Positions 1 through 8,223 are shown, numbered from the stretch's first letter. The stretch is 12,828 nt of DNA from DATAYF01 sp036272735 (GCA_036272735.1 DATAYF010000366.1:1-12828), one strand, 5' to 3'. Notes: generated by a model not told the origin, from the sequence alone. Numbers and translations are program-made.

Positions 1-22
1 CCGTCCCTCCCACAAAAGGAAC

Positions 23-63
23 GGCGCTTCATCCCCTGGTTGAAACACAGGGGCTTTCGCGCT
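23..63. repeat. Stem-loop, possible insertion-sequence end
   Basis: The stem has an outer GGCGC (23-27) facing GCGCT (59-63), a 5x5 internal loop, an inner CCCCTG (33-38) pairing with CAGGGG (48-53), and a nine-base loop. Read on the minus strand, the GAAAGCCCC...GGGGATGAAG layout resembles the hairpin at the 3' end of IS200/IS605-type tnpB genes, where the guide (omega) RNA ends. No tnpB is visible next to it. It directly abuts the truncated transposase fragment, so it may be a remnant of a second element. The IS605 assignment is tentative. Confidence 0.3.
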
Positions 64-73
64 CGGATGACTG

Positions 74-273
74 TAATTCGCCACGGATGCGCTCCGTCCC
101 CCCCGACGTCGGTTGATTGCTGCCATTGGCCCGGATCAACGTCATTGTCTCGAACGATAGCCTCGGTTCCCTCACCTTCGCCTTGGATTGGTGCTTCCAG
201 AACAGACGGAAAAGCTCACGGTGCCTGCGCAAGATCCATCGTCTTCTTGGACGAAGAAGAGGGCCTATTTCCG
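74..273 (-). pseudogene. Degraded transposase fragment (integrase-core/DDE IS type)
   Basis: The minus strand between about 273 and 74 reads as a piece of an IS transposase of the rve integrase-core kind. The recognisable stretch is ILRRHRELFRLFWKHQSK, then EPRLSFET, then GTERIRGEL. In intact relatives this corresponds to the region linking the N-terminal helix-turn-helix part to the catalytic core (family pattern WHR..-RLFW+.KS-PR-GAERIRGELLKLGI). The roughly 90 residues expected before it are missing. A frame change near 240 separates FVQED (the usual 'VQP' position) from the RRHRE stretch, and an in-frame TAG sits near 261. Similarity stops abruptly after GEL near 74, and the whole DDE catalytic core is absent. 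It cannot encode an active enzyme. Identification is from memory of family patterns. Confidence 0.55.
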
Positions 274-328
274 TGGGAGAACCAAATTAGTGGGTACTGG
301 TCAGCTGCTTCCCATGCTTTTGTAAGGG

Positions 329-356
329 GTCAAAATTTGACAGTTGAATTGACAGT
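329..356. repeat. Short palindrome and direct repeats at remnant edge
   Basis: GTCAAA-A-TTTGAC (329-341) is a 13-base palindrome. It overlaps the first of two 8-base direct repeats, TTGACAGT at 337-344 and 349-356, which have a 12-base period. They lie just outside the transposase similarity and could be a residual IS terminus. The repeats also contain TTGACA, but no matching -10 box follows at proper spacing. Otherwise 274-420 shows no gene or motif that I recognise. Confidence 0.3.
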
Positions 357-454
357 ATATGGGCCGAATTATCAGGGACAAAGACGAACAACGTGAAACA
401 GGAATTCCACGAAATGAACGGGATAGCCTCCTCAGAGGAGGGGAAAAGCGGGCC

Positions 455-488
455 AAAAATGAGAGAGGGCGGTCATCGTTGACCGCCC
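455..488 (-). terminator. Rho-independent-type terminator of the fad operon
   Basis: GGGCGGTCA (467-475) and TGACCGCCC (480-488) form a perfect 9-base-pair stem with a four-base loop, 40 bases past the fadN stop codon. Read on the minus strand, the hairpin is followed after seven bases by five U residues (455-459). The offset of the U-run weakens it as an intrinsic terminator, but position and stem strength fit the end of this operon. A second small hairpin, CCTCCT-CAG-AGGAGG (427-441), lies just beyond. Confidence 0.6.
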
Positions 489-528
489 AAAGGACCAGGA
501 GTAAAGTCGAAGGTTGTTTGCTTATCCC

Positions 529-2916
529 CTAATTACGCAAGGGCTTGCCTGTCATCAGGATGGCCTGCATGCGCTCCTGGGTTTTCTCCATACCGCTGAG
601 GCTGAGGAAGGCTTCGCGCTCCAGATCCAACACCTGCTGCTCGGTGAGCGGCGTCACTGGTGAGCAATCACCGCCGGTCAGCACTCGCGCCAGGTGACGC
701 GCCACGACCGCGTCGTGCTCGCTGATTTTGCTGGTTAGTAGCAAGCCATCTACCTGCTGTTCCAGCACCAAACGTCCGCCTGCTCCTGGCAGCAGCAGTT
801 GTTGGGGCTGGGCGGGCTGCCATTTCCCTGCCTTTTGCGCATCGGCCAATTGTAGCGCGTCGGCCTTGGCGTCGCGTAGCAGCATGGCGCGGTTGACGGT
901 GATCCTATCGGTTTTACGCAGGAAACGATACTCTTGAGCCTGCGTCGCGCTGGTGGAGACTGTGGCAACGGCAATCAGTTCGAACGCTTTGCGCGCAGGA
1001 TTGAATGGGCCGCCCGTCTTTTTGGCGATTTGCGACTCGATGTTGGCTCCGTAGCGCAGCAACATCTCTTTACAACCACCACCCGCCGGTACCAGCCCCA
1101 CGCCGACCTCGACCAGCCCAATGTACGACTCTGCCAACGCACGTGTATGGTTGCTGTGCAAGATGACCTCGCAGCCTCCACCCAGTGCACGACCTGTGGG
1201 GGCGGCAACTACTGGAATGGGGCTATACTTCAGCAACTGGTGCGCCTGTTGCAAGCCGCTGATGGCACCTTCCAGCATGTCCCACGCGCCCTGCCTGGCC
1301 CCCATCAATACCAGCAAGAGATTGGCTCCTGCTGAATAATCGGCGGCCTCGTTACCGATGACCAGCGCCCTAAACTGCCTGGGGCCCTCCTCAACGGCAT
1401 AGCGCAACATTTCGATGATGCCTTCGTCAATCGAGTTCATCTTGGTGTGGAACTCTAAACACGCGACGCCATCGCCCATATCGATCAGGGCCGCCGAACC
1501 GTTGTCGCGTACGACCTTGTTGTCGACTTTGAGCGCGCCTAGCGTGATGTTTCCTTCGGGCTGTGGTACCGGTCGATACTCGTTGCTGTGGAAATCGAAG
1601 TAGCGCCGTGCGTTCGCCTCACCTGTGTAGAAGGTGCCCTGGCCCTGTTCCTGCACGCGTTTGACCAGTTCTGGCAATTCACGTCCAGCAAAGACCTTTT
1701 GTAGCAGCGCGGGATCCCGGAGCAGCGCATCCCAGACCTCGAAATTGCCCAGGTCGAAATTGAAGCCCCAGCGCATGGCGTTGTCGATGGACACGATATC
1801 GTCGGCAATCTCACCGGCCCGATTGGCGGCGTAGATCAGCGCATCCGCCGTGGTCTCACGGGCGAGCTGGCTGGCGCGGTCATCACCGTTCAAAACCGTA
1901 TGCATACGCTTGAGTGGCTCATCCTGGTTGCGGGCCACCCCAATCGAGTCGTAGCGCACCTTTTGCTGCGGCACATACTCCATCGTTTTGGGATCAAGCT
2001 CAAGAATGGTCGAAGCTCCGTCGGTATTCTTGATGCGTTTATAGAAGCCCTGTCCGCTCTTCTCGCCTAACCACCCCCGTTGCGTCATCTCACTGAGCAG
2101 TTCCGGCACGCGGAAGGTTTCGCGCTGCTCATCGTCAGGCGCATTCTCGTACAGGTTTTCGGAGACGTGCACCAGCGTGTCCAGGCCTGACAGGTCTGCC
2201 GTGCGGAAGACTGCCGATTTGGGACGCCCCATATTCGGACCCAGGATGGTGTCGACCTCGCCGATGCTGTACCCCTCATCCAATGCGCGCTTGATCGTTG
2301 ACATGAACCCATAGACGCCAATACGGTTGGCAATGAAGTTGGGGGTATCCTTACAGATGACCACACCCTTGCCCAGCACTTCGCTGCCGAACTGCTGCAT
2401 AAATTGCAACAATGCCGGGTCGGTATCGACATTGGGCACCAGTTCAAGCAGGGGCATGTAGCGCACCGGATTGAAAAAGTGCGTAATCAGGAAATGGCGA
2501 CGAAACTGCTCGCCACGCCCCTCTACCAGCATGTGCGCTGGTAAGCCCGACGTGTTGGAGGTGATGATGGTGTCAGGTCCAATAAACTTTTCTAGTTTGT
2601 TGTAGAGATCGTGCTTGATATCGAGCCGCTCGATAACCACCTCGATGACCCAATCGACCCCCGCCAGATCTTGCAGGTTATCTTCGATATTGCCGATGGT
2701 AATGAGGCTCGCGCTGCGCTTGCTGTAAAATGCGGCTGGCCTGGCCTTGAGCGCCTTGTCCAGCCCGCCGCGTGCGATCACGTTGCGGTCTTGCGCGTTG
2801 GCTGGCACGATATCGAGGAGCAGGCTTGGGATGCCGACGTTAGCAAGGTGGGCCGCGATAGCCGCACCCATGACGCCAGCGCCCAGCACCGCCGCTTTAC
2901 GAATTTGATAGGTCAT
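529..2916 (-). CDS. fadN: Bifunctional 3-hydroxyacyl-CoA dehydrogenase / enoyl-CoA hydratase (FadN type)
   Basis: This cytoplasmic enzyme hydrates 2-enoyl-CoA and oxidises (S)-3-hydroxyacyl-CoA with NAD+, steps two and three of beta-oxidation. At 795 residues it has the FadN order, with dehydrogenase first and crotonase last, unlike E. coli FadB. The Rossmann motif GAGVMG is at 12-17, SNTSG at 120-124, and the HFFNP active-site motif at 146-150. The dehydrogenase C-terminal domains run to about 450. The crotonase domain covers about 465-620, with SAGANL (528-533), GGGCE and a GLVEVG stretch. Glu583 and Glu603 lie 20 residues apart, as do the two catalytic glutamates of rat enoyl-CoA hydratase. 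The remainder is helical and close to the Bacillus FadN C-terminus. The gene is last in the operon, eight bases after fadA stops, and its Shine-Dalgarno site lies within the end of fadA. No residue looks broken. Confidence 0.95.
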   Translation of the reverse strand: MTYQIRKAAVLGAGVMGAAIAAHLANVGIPSLLLDIVPANAQDRNVIARGGLDKALKARPAAFYSKRSASLITIGNIEDNLQDLAGVDWVIEVVIERLDIKHDLYNKLEKFIGPDTIITSNTSGLPAHMLVEGRGEQFRRHFLITHFFNPVRYMPLLELVPNVDTDPALLQFMQQFGSEVLGKGVVICKDTPNFIANRIGVYGFMSTIKRALDEGYSIGEVDTILGPNMGRPKSAVFRTADLSGLDTLVHVSENLYENAPDDEQRETFRVPELLSEMTQRGWLGEKSGQGFYKRIKNTDGASTILELDPKTMEYVPQQKVRYDSIGVARNQDEPLKRMHTVLNGDDRASQLARETTADALIYAANRAGEIADDIVSIDNAMRWGFNFDLGNFEVWDALLRDPALLQKVFAGRELPELVKRVQEQGQGTFYTGEANARRYFDFHSNEYRPVPQPEGNITLGALKVDNKVVRDNGSAALIDMGDGVACLEFHTKMNSIDEGIIEMLRYAVEEGPRQFRALVIGNEAADYSAGANLLLVLMGARQGAWDMLEGAISGLQQAHQLLKYSPIPVVAAPTGRALGGGCEVILHSNHTRALAESYIGLVEVGVGLVPAGGGCKEMLLRYGANIESQIAKKTGGPFNPARKAFELIAVATVSTSATQAQEYRFLRKTDRITVNRAMLLRDAKADALQLADAQKAGKWQPAQPQQLLLPGAGGRLVLEQQVDGLLLTSKISEHDAVVARHLARVLTGGDCSPVTPLTEQQVLDLEREAFLSLSGMEKTQERMQAILMTGKPLRN

Positions 2917-2924
2917 CGTTTATG

Positions 2925-4124
2925 CTATCCTCCTATCCTCTCGATCAAGGCCGCCACGCCCTGCCCTCCGCCGACGCACAGAGTAGCCAGGCCCACCGTC
3001 TTGTCCCTGGTCTGCAAATCGTTGAGCAAGGTGACAATCAGGCGTGCGCCACTACAGCCCAGCGGGTGGCCCAGAGCAATCGCGCCGCCGTGCGGGTTGA
3101 GCTTCTCTTCGTCGATGCCCAGTTCCTGCACCACGGAGAGCGTCTGGGCCGCGAAGGCTTCGTTGATCTCGATAATATCGATGTCGCTAAGCTGCAGGCC
3201 GGAGCGTTGTAGCACCTTGCGAATGGCTGGCACCGGGCCGATGCCCATGATGTCCGGGCGCACACCCGCGACCGACATCGTGCGCACCTTCGCCAGCGGC
3301 GTAATGCCCTGTTCGCGTGCTTTCTCTGCCGACATCAGCACCACAGCCGAGGCCCCATCGTTGAGGGGACTGGAATTGCCCGCCGTCACCGAGCCACCTT
3401 TGATGAAGGCCGGTTCCAGGCTTGCCAACCTTGCCAGCGAGGTGTCGCGGCGTGGACCCTCGTCGGTATCCATCGTGCGCCCGTCAGGCAGGGGCACGGG
3501 TACGATTTCGCGCTTGAACGTGCCATTATCGATGGCGGCAATCGCTCGCTGGTGACTGCGCAGCGCGAATGCATCCTGGGACTCGCGACTGATCTTGTAG
3601 TCGCGCGCCAGGTTTTCGGCAGTCATGCCCATAGGAATGTAGCTCGAATAGCCGTACTCAAGCTCGCAGGGCGGATAGGGCGAACTGTTCTTCTCGCCCT
3701 CTTTGGGCTGAACCAGGCGTGGGTTGAAGCTTGGGTTAAAGCCGCCCATCGGTACGCGTGACATGCTCTCGACGCCGCCCGCGACGATGACGTCGCCCAT
3801 GCCCAGCATGATGCTCTGGGCTGCCATGTTAAAGGCTTGCAGGCTGGAAGCACAGAAACGGTTTACGGTCACGCCGCCAGCGGTTTCCGGCAGTCCGGCC
3901 AGCGCTCCGACGAGGCGCGCCAGGTTCATGCCTTGCTCGCCTTCGGGGAAGGCGCAGCCAAGGATCAGATCTTCTATCAACGAACGATCAAGCTGCGGAA
4001 CGCGCTCGACCGCAGCTCTTACCGCGATGGCGGCCAGGTCATCCGCGCGCACATCCTTGAGGACGCCTTTGTTCGCCCGGCCGATGGGCGTACGGATCGC
4101 GCTTACAATGACTGCTTCTGGCAT
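2925..4124 (-). CDS. fadA: Acetyl-CoA C-acyltransferase (3-ketoacyl-CoA thiolase)
   Basis: This enzyme carries out thiolytic cleavage of 3-ketoacyl-CoA to acetyl-CoA plus a shortened acyl-CoA, the last step of the beta-oxidation spiral, in the cytoplasm. The 399 residues are the normal full length of the family. The nucleophile is Cys91 in NRFCASSLQA. NEAFA is at 321-325, His353 in GHPLGCSGAR is the activating histidine, and Cys383 in CVGGGQG is the second catalytic cysteine. The ATG at 4124 has AGGAG eight bases upstream (4133-4137), a near-ideal site. The gene lies 26 bases after the MaoC-type gene and eight before fadN. It resembles Bacillus FadA, which is also encoded beside fadN. From sequence alone a biosynthetic acetoacetyl-CoA thiolase cannot be excluded, but the context makes the degradative role much more likely. 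Confidence 0.95.
   Translation of the reverse strand: MPEAVIVSAIRTPIGRANKGVLKDVRADDLAAIAVRAAVERVPQLDRSLIEDLILGCAFPEGEQGMNLARLVGALAGLPETAGGVTVNRFCASSLQAFNMAAQSIMLGMGDVIVAGGVESMSRVPMGGFNPSFNPRLVQPKEGEKNSSPYPPCELEYGYSSYIPMGMTAENLARDYKISRESQDAFALRSHQRAIAAIDNGTFKREIVPVPLPDGRTMDTDEGPRRDTSLARLASLEPAFIKGGSVTAGNSSPLNDGASAVVLMSAEKAREQGITPLAKVRTMSVAGVRPDIMGIGPVPAIRKVLQRSGLQLSDIDIIEINEAFAAQTLSVVQELGIDEEKLNPHGGAIALGHPLGCSGARLIVTLLNDLQTRDKTVGLATLCVGGGQGVAALIERIGG
2929..2934 (-). promoter_or_regulatory. fadN ribosome binding site overlapping fadA 3' end
   Basis: AGGAGG on the minus strand, 12 bases before the fadN ATG at 2916, lies in the last codons of fadA, whose stop is at 2925-2927. Ribosomes ending fadA clear this site, so the two genes are probably translationally coupled, which would balance thiolase and FadN output. 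Confidence 0.6.
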
Positions 4125-4150
4125 GTCTTTTGCTCCTCTAGAAAAGAAAC

Positions 4151-4531
4151 CTATAGTTCAGGCGTGCGTATGACACCCTGAAAACTTCCCTTTAATACCT
4201 CTTTACCATACTGATTGCGAGATACGAAGTCGGATGCAAGCTTCACACGCCCCGGCAATACTTCCATGTCGGTGACTACCAATTCGCAGTGAATAGTGTC
4301 ACCAACAAACACCGGGCGGATGAATTCAAAACGCATCTCGCGTGCAATATAGTTGATGTCGCCCCCCAACTTGGTTGGGATCGTGGCGGTCAGCAAACCG
4401 TGCACCATCAGGCGTCCCTGTTCGTCGGGTTGCATATGGTGAATGCCTTCGTCGCCTGAAACTTGCGCAAACAGTCGTACATCGTCGGCCGTAAACGTGC
4501 GTTCCCAGGTGGTAATCTCGCCAACTTGCAT
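4151..4531 (-). CDS. MaoC-like hotdog-fold enoyl-CoA hydratase/dehydratase
   Basis: This is a small single-hotdog protein of 126 residues from the ATG at 4531. A TTG at 4567 would add 12 unconserved-looking residues, and no strong ribosome site favours either start. MaoC/PhaJ-type (R)-hydratases use an Asp and a His spaced as in SGDxNPxH. Here SGDEGIHH (25-32) keeps Asp27 and His32 at the right distance, but the usual Asn-Pro is replaced by Gly-Ile. An MVHGLL segment (42-47) and FEFIRPVFVGDTI (68-80) complete the fold signature. The gene sits between fadE (45-base gap) and fadA (26-base gap), so it must serve acyl-CoA turnover. A second hydratase of opposite stereochemistry to FadN would help with unsaturated or branched acids, or release (R)-3-hydroxyacyl-CoA. 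A thioesterase activity is a less likely alternative. Substrate not determinable here. Confidence 0.85.
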   Translation of the reverse strand: MQVGEITTWERTFTADDVRLFAQVSGDEGIHHMQPDEQGRLMVHGLLTATIPTKLGGDINYIAREMRFEFIRPVFVGDTIHCELVVTDMEVLPGRVKLASDFVSRNQYGKEVLKGSFQGVIRTPEL

Positions 4532-4576
4532 GCTCTTTTTTCTCGTGTATGCTGATGGTCTATCCAAACTGTATGG

Positions 4577-6361
4577 CTAGGCGATAGGATAGCCCAACTT
4601 TTCAACCACCGCCTGAGCGATGTCGCGCTGGATTGCCACGCCGTTGATGATGTAGTCACCAACGTAACTGCGGACCCGCCCCATCACCTTCTCGACCTTG
4701 TCGGCGTCCGTGTAGGACATGATGAGTTGATCGAGATTGGTATGGATGCGTGCGAACGCCAGCCAGGTTGCCAGTTGTGCCAGTTTCACGTGTAAGGCGC
4801 TATCGGCATCGCCACGGCGCACGGCTTGAATGGCGCGAGCAAGCGTGCTATCGATGGCGTAGAGTTCGATCAGCAGGTTCGCCAGGTAATCCAGAAATTC
4901 CTGCTCCTGCGCCATCGTCTGCATATATTTTTGCGCGACCAGCATGGCCTCGTAGATGGTGGCATCTTTGGCGCGCTCCAACGCGTTGCTGGGGGCGCGT
5001 AGCTCTTCCGGTACGTCTTCACCAGCTTTGTTCAACGGCTGATTGGCTTTGATGCGAGCGTCGATCTCCGCGAACTTGCTCATCATGTCGATCTTGCCGC
5101 TCATGGCACGGCGGAAGAGCGAATTGACCGCGACCATACGATTGATCTCGTTGGTGCCCTCAAAGATGCGCTGAATGCGGGCGTCGCGATAGGCTTTCTC
5201 GATGGGGTACTCGTGCATGAAGCCGTAGCCACCGAAGATCTGCACACCTTCGTCAACAACCATCGCCAATGTCTCGCTGCCGTGCACCTTGGCGATAGAG
5301 GCTTCCAGGGCGTACTCTTCGACGGCCTTGAACATGGCCTCGGTATCGCCTTCACTGCTCTGGGCTTGCGAGATGTTGGCGGCGGTGCGGAAGACTTCAC
5401 TCTCGGCGGCGTAGGTCTCAGCGGCCATGCGTGCCAGCTTCTTCTGGATCATGCCGAAGCTATGCAGGAACTGGCCAAAGGATTTGCGTTCGGTGGTGTA
5501 GGTTGCGGCCAGTCCCAGGGCGCTACGTGCACCACCAACGGTCCCAGCACCGAGCTTCAGGCGTCCAATATTGAGGATGTTGAAGGCAATCTTATAGCCT
5601 TTGTGCAACTGACCGAGCACGTTTTCCACCGGCACTTTGGCGTTATCAAAATAGACCTGGCGTGTGGAGGAGCCTTTGATGCCCATTTTGTTCTCTTCGT
5701 TACCGGTGGAAACGCCGGGCCAGCTTGTCTCGACGATGAACGCCGAGGGTCGTTCGTTGCCTACGCGAGCGAAAGCAACCATTACATCGGCAAAACCAGC
5801 ATTCGAGATCCACTGCTTGGTGCCGTTGAGAATATAATACTTGCCATCCTCCGACAGTTCGGCACGCGTGCTCAAATTCATGGCGTCGGAGCCAACCCCT
5901 GGCTCGGTCAGGGCGTAGGCCGAGATCCATTCGCCGCTGGCGATTTTGGGGAGATATTTCTGCTTCTGTTCCTCATTGCCGTAGTAGACGATAGGCAGGC
6001 TACCAATCGAGGTGTGCGCACCGTAGGCCACGCTGAACGAGGCTTCGCGCTGCTGGGTCGCTACGAGCACGGCGGTAAGTAGGCCCAGATCCGCCCCCTC
6101 GTACTCTTCAGGTATTTCGATGCTCAACAGGCCCTGCTCTCCGGCTTTTTTGAGCAAACCAGGCATGACGCCCGGCTCCTGGCGGTCGATGGCCTCGACC
6201 AGCGGCTTGACTTCGCGCTCGACGAAGGTGGCGCTCGACTCCTCAAGCAGGCGCTGCTCTTCGTCGCGTTGCTCTAATGTGAAGATTTTATCGGCACTCT
6301 CGCTGACAGGCGTTGTCAGAAATGCGGTGCCCTGTTCTGTCGGTTTCATGGTCGTGGACAT
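4577..6361 (-). CDS. fadE: Acyl-CoA dehydrogenase (FadE type, very-long/long-chain-like)
   Basis: This flavoenzyme oxidises acyl-CoA to trans-2-enoyl-CoA and passes electrons to ETF (no ETF gene lies in this window). From the ATG at 6361 it has 594 residues, as I recall the length of Bacillus FadE. The N-terminal helical domain covers about 40-145. The first acyl-CoA dehydrogenase signature, AYALTEPGVGSDA, is at 149-161. The middle beta domain runs to about 250. The second signature lies around 374-396 (QIFGGYGFMHEYP...), and Glu401 in FEGTNEINR is the expected catalytic base. Residues 430-594 form an extra helical C-terminal domain like that of VLCAD-type enzymes. A TTG at 6388 is in frame but overlaps the region of the AAAGGAG ribosome site, so the ATG at 6361 is preferred. 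The gene lies 90 bases after fadD and 45 before the MaoC-type gene. Confidence 0.95.
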   Translation of the reverse strand: MSTTMKPTEQGTAFLTTPVSESADKIFTLEQRDEEQRLLEESSATFVEREVKPLVEAIDRQEPGVMPGLLKKAGEQGLLSIEIPEEYEGADLGLLTAVLVATQQREASFSVAYGAHTSIGSLPIVYYGNEEQKQKYLPKIASGEWISAYALTEPGVGSDAMNLSTRAELSEDGKYYILNGTKQWISNAGFADVMVAFARVGNERPSAFIVETSWPGVSTGNEENKMGIKGSSTRQVYFDNAKVPVENVLGQLHKGYKIAFNILNIGRLKLGAGTVGGARSALGLAATYTTERKSFGQFLHSFGMIQKKLARMAAETYAAESEVFRTAANISQAQSSEGDTEAMFKAVEEYALEASIAKVHGSETLAMVVDEGVQIFGGYGFMHEYPIEKAYRDARIQRIFEGTNEINRMVAVNSLFRRAMSGKIDMMSKFAEIDARIKANQPLNKAGEDVPEELRAPSNALERAKDATIYEAMLVAQKYMQTMAQEQEFLDYLANLLIELYAIDSTLARAIQAVRRGDADSALHVKLAQLATWLAFARIHTNLDQLIMSYTDADKVEKVMGRVRSYVGDYIINGVAIQRDIAQAVVEKLGYPIA

Positions 6362-6373
6362 ATATATCCTATT

Positions 6374-6380
6374 CTCCTTT
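6374..6380 (-). promoter_or_regulatory. fadE ribosome binding site (decides start)
   Basis: AAAGGAG on the minus strand lies 12 bases before the ATG at 6361. A weaker AGGA lies five bases before the same ATG. Either site supports initiation at 6361 rather than at the upstream TTG (6388), which would precede both. Confidence 0.5.
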
Positions 6381-6451
6381 GTATGCAAGGTCGCATGGTA
6401 CTATCGTCGTATCGTCAGGCTAAAAAGGTTAAAATACGGCATTGTTCCTCG

Positions 6452-8200
6452 TCACGCTTGCTGCGCGCGTAGCTCACGTTTGAGCACTTTCCCAATGAGT
6501 GATTTTGGCAGCGCTTCGCGGAACTCTAGCACTTTTGGCACTTTGTACGCGGCGAGCTGCGCTTTACAGAAGGTAATAATTTCGCTACGTAGTTCCTCAC
6601 TTGCCGTGAAGCCAGGCTTGAGCACGATAAAGGCCGCGACGGTCTCGCCACGATATTCGTGTGGGATACCGACAACGGCTGCTTCCGCGATGGCCGGGTG
6701 CGTGAATAGCACCTCTTCTACCTCGCGTGGGTAGACGTTGAAGCCGCTGGCTACGATCATGTCCTTCGCACGATCAACGACGTAGAAGTAGCCTTCTCCA
6801 TCCATCTTGCCGATATCGCCGGTACGCATCCAGCCGTCAACGAAGGTCTGCCTGGTCTCCTCCTCGCGCTGCCAGTAACCACGCATGATGTTCGGCCCTT
6901 TGACCACAATCTCGCCCACCTCACCGACGGGCAACAGTTCACCGGTCTCTGGCTTACGGATAGCGGCTTCGACGCCAGATATGGGCAGGCCAATGCTACC
7001 GTTGCGACACTTGTCGGTCAGCGGATTCGCGTGCGTCACGGGTGAGGCTTCGCTCAGTCCATAGCCCTCGACCAGTTTGCCGTGCGTCATGGCCTCGAAA
7101 TCCTGCTGCACTTTGGCGGGGAGTGGGGCCGCGCCGCTGATACAATATTGAATGGATTGCAGGTAATCGCTACGCTGACCTGCTTCGCGCATGATGGCGA
7201 TGTACATGGTGGGGATGCCCGGAAATAACGTTGGATGGTGGCGACGAATGGCGTCGAGCGTGTCTTTCGCACTGAAACGTGGCAATAAAATCATGGTCGC
7301 CGCTGTGTAGATCGAGACGTTCATGCACACGGTAAGCCCGTACGAATGGAAGAAAGGCGCTACACAGAGCGTGGTCTCTTTGCCTTTCTGTATGCGTGGC
7401 ACCCACTGGCTATTCTGCAAGGTGTTGGCAAGCAGATTGCGATGGGTGAGCATGGCCGCCTTTGATAGACCAGTCGTGCCACCCGTGTATTGCAGCACCG
7501 CCAGATCGTCACTAGCACTCTCGATAGGCAGGTTGAAGCGCTTGATCTCGCCATGATTTTTTAGGATGGAGCGTATGTTGTGCAACATGGGGTCCTCGCG
7601 TAGCTCTTTATCGGTCAGCGCTGGCTGTGGAACTTTGTTGTGACGCTGGCTGAGCGGATAGAGGACATGCAGAATGGATGGCAAGAAATCGGCCGGGCTG
7701 GTAATGATGATATGTTTGAGCGCGGTGTTCTTGCGCACCGCACGCACGATTGGGTAAAACGAATCGAGCATGATCAGCACTTTCGCACCGCTGTCGGCGA
7801 GCTGGTGTTGCATCTCGCGCTCGGTGTAGAGCGGGTTGGTGGGCACGACAATCGCCCCGGCGCGCAACGCTCCATAAAAAGCGATGGGATACTGCGGGAT
7901 ATTCGGCAAGGCAATGGCGACGCGATCACCTTTTTGCACGCCAAGCTGCTGAAGGCCAATAGCAAATTGGTTCGCTTGATTGGAGAGCTGTGCATAGGAC
8001 AACCTGGCTCCATAGTAGATCAATGCTGAGCGGCCAGGGAAGCTACTAGCGGCAGTATCGAGAAGCCAGGTGAGTGGATGGTCTGGCGTGGTGATGCGCG
8101 TGGGCACACCCTCTTCATAATTGCGCACCCAGGGATGGGTCTTTTGAAATTCTTCTCCATCGTCGGCGAGCGATGTTCTGATAAGCGATGGGTCGGACAT
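6452..8200 (-). CDS. fadD: Long-chain fatty acid-CoA ligase
   Basis: This enzyme activates free fatty acid to acyl-CoA through an acyl-adenylate, using ATP and CoA, and so commits the acid to beta-oxidation. The 582 residues match the normal length of the ANL superfamily (E. coli FadD is slightly shorter). The phosphate-binding loop YTGGTTGLSK is at 238-247. GYGLSEASP is at 379-387, RTGD at 459-462, and the hinge and fatty-acid signature DRAKDMIVASGFNVYP at 476-491. Lys571 in SLIGKVLKREL is the expected adenylation lysine. There is no signal peptide. The ATG at 8200 has AGAGGAG nine bases upstream (8210-8216). It is the first gene of the operon, below a clear promoter and across a divergent region from a regulator gene. 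Chain-length preference cannot be read from the sequence. Confidence 0.95.
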   Translation of the reverse strand: MSDPSLIRTSLADDGEEFQKTHPWVRNYEEGVPTRITTPDHPLTWLLDTAASSFPGRSALIYYGARLSYAQLSNQANQFAIGLQQLGVQKGDRVAIALPNIPQYPIAFYGALRAGAIVVPTNPLYTEREMQHQLADSGAKVLIMLDSFYPIVRAVRKNTALKHIIITSPADFLPSILHVLYPLSQRHNKVPQPALTDKELREDPMLHNIRSILKNHGEIKRFNLPIESASDDLAVLQYTGGTTGLSKAAMLTHRNLLANTLQNSQWVPRIQKGKETTLCVAPFFHSYGLTVCMNVSIYTAATMILLPRFSAKDTLDAIRRHHPTLFPGIPTMYIAIMREAGQRSDYLQSIQYCISGAAPLPAKVQQDFEAMTHGKLVEGYGLSEASPVTHANPLTDKCRNGSIGLPISGVEAAIRKPETGELLPVGEVGEIVVKGPNIMRGYWQREEETRQTFVDGWMRTGDIGKMDGEGYFYVVDRAKDMIVASGFNVYPREVEEVLFTHPAIAEAAVVGIPHEYRGETVAAFIVLKPGFTASEELRSEIITFCKAQLAAYKVPKVLEFREALPKSLIGKVLKRELRAQQA

Positions 8201-8201
8201 T

Positions 8202-8211
8202 AGCTATAGCT
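8202..8211. repeat. Palindrome between fadD SD and start codon
   Basis: AGCTATAGCT is a perfect 10-base palindrome occupying the spacer between the fadD Shine-Dalgarno site and its ATG. It could be a weak regulator half-site or chance; no second copy was seen. Confidence 0.25.
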
Positions 8212-8223
8212 CCTCTTCATAAG

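Noticed and set aside
40..396. Plus-strand 118-codon open frame in the left region
   Set aside because: It overlaps the transposase remnant on the other strand, has no recognisable domain and no ribosome site, and its composition looks random.
2611..3555. Plus-strand 314-codon open frame across the fadA/fadN junction
   Set aside because: It is fully antisense to two genes with intact catalytic motifs, resembles no family, and has a Ser/Pro/Arg-rich shadow composition.
4532..4567. TTG start for the MaoC-type gene, adding 12 residues
   Set aside because: The added residues are not part of the hotdog domain, and the ATG at 4531 gives the usual family length.
5213..6082. Plus-strand 289-codon open frame antisense to fadE
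   Set aside because: It is the mirror of the acyl-CoA dehydrogenase signatures; such antisense frames are a common artefact in GC-rich genes. No ribosome site or domain supports it.
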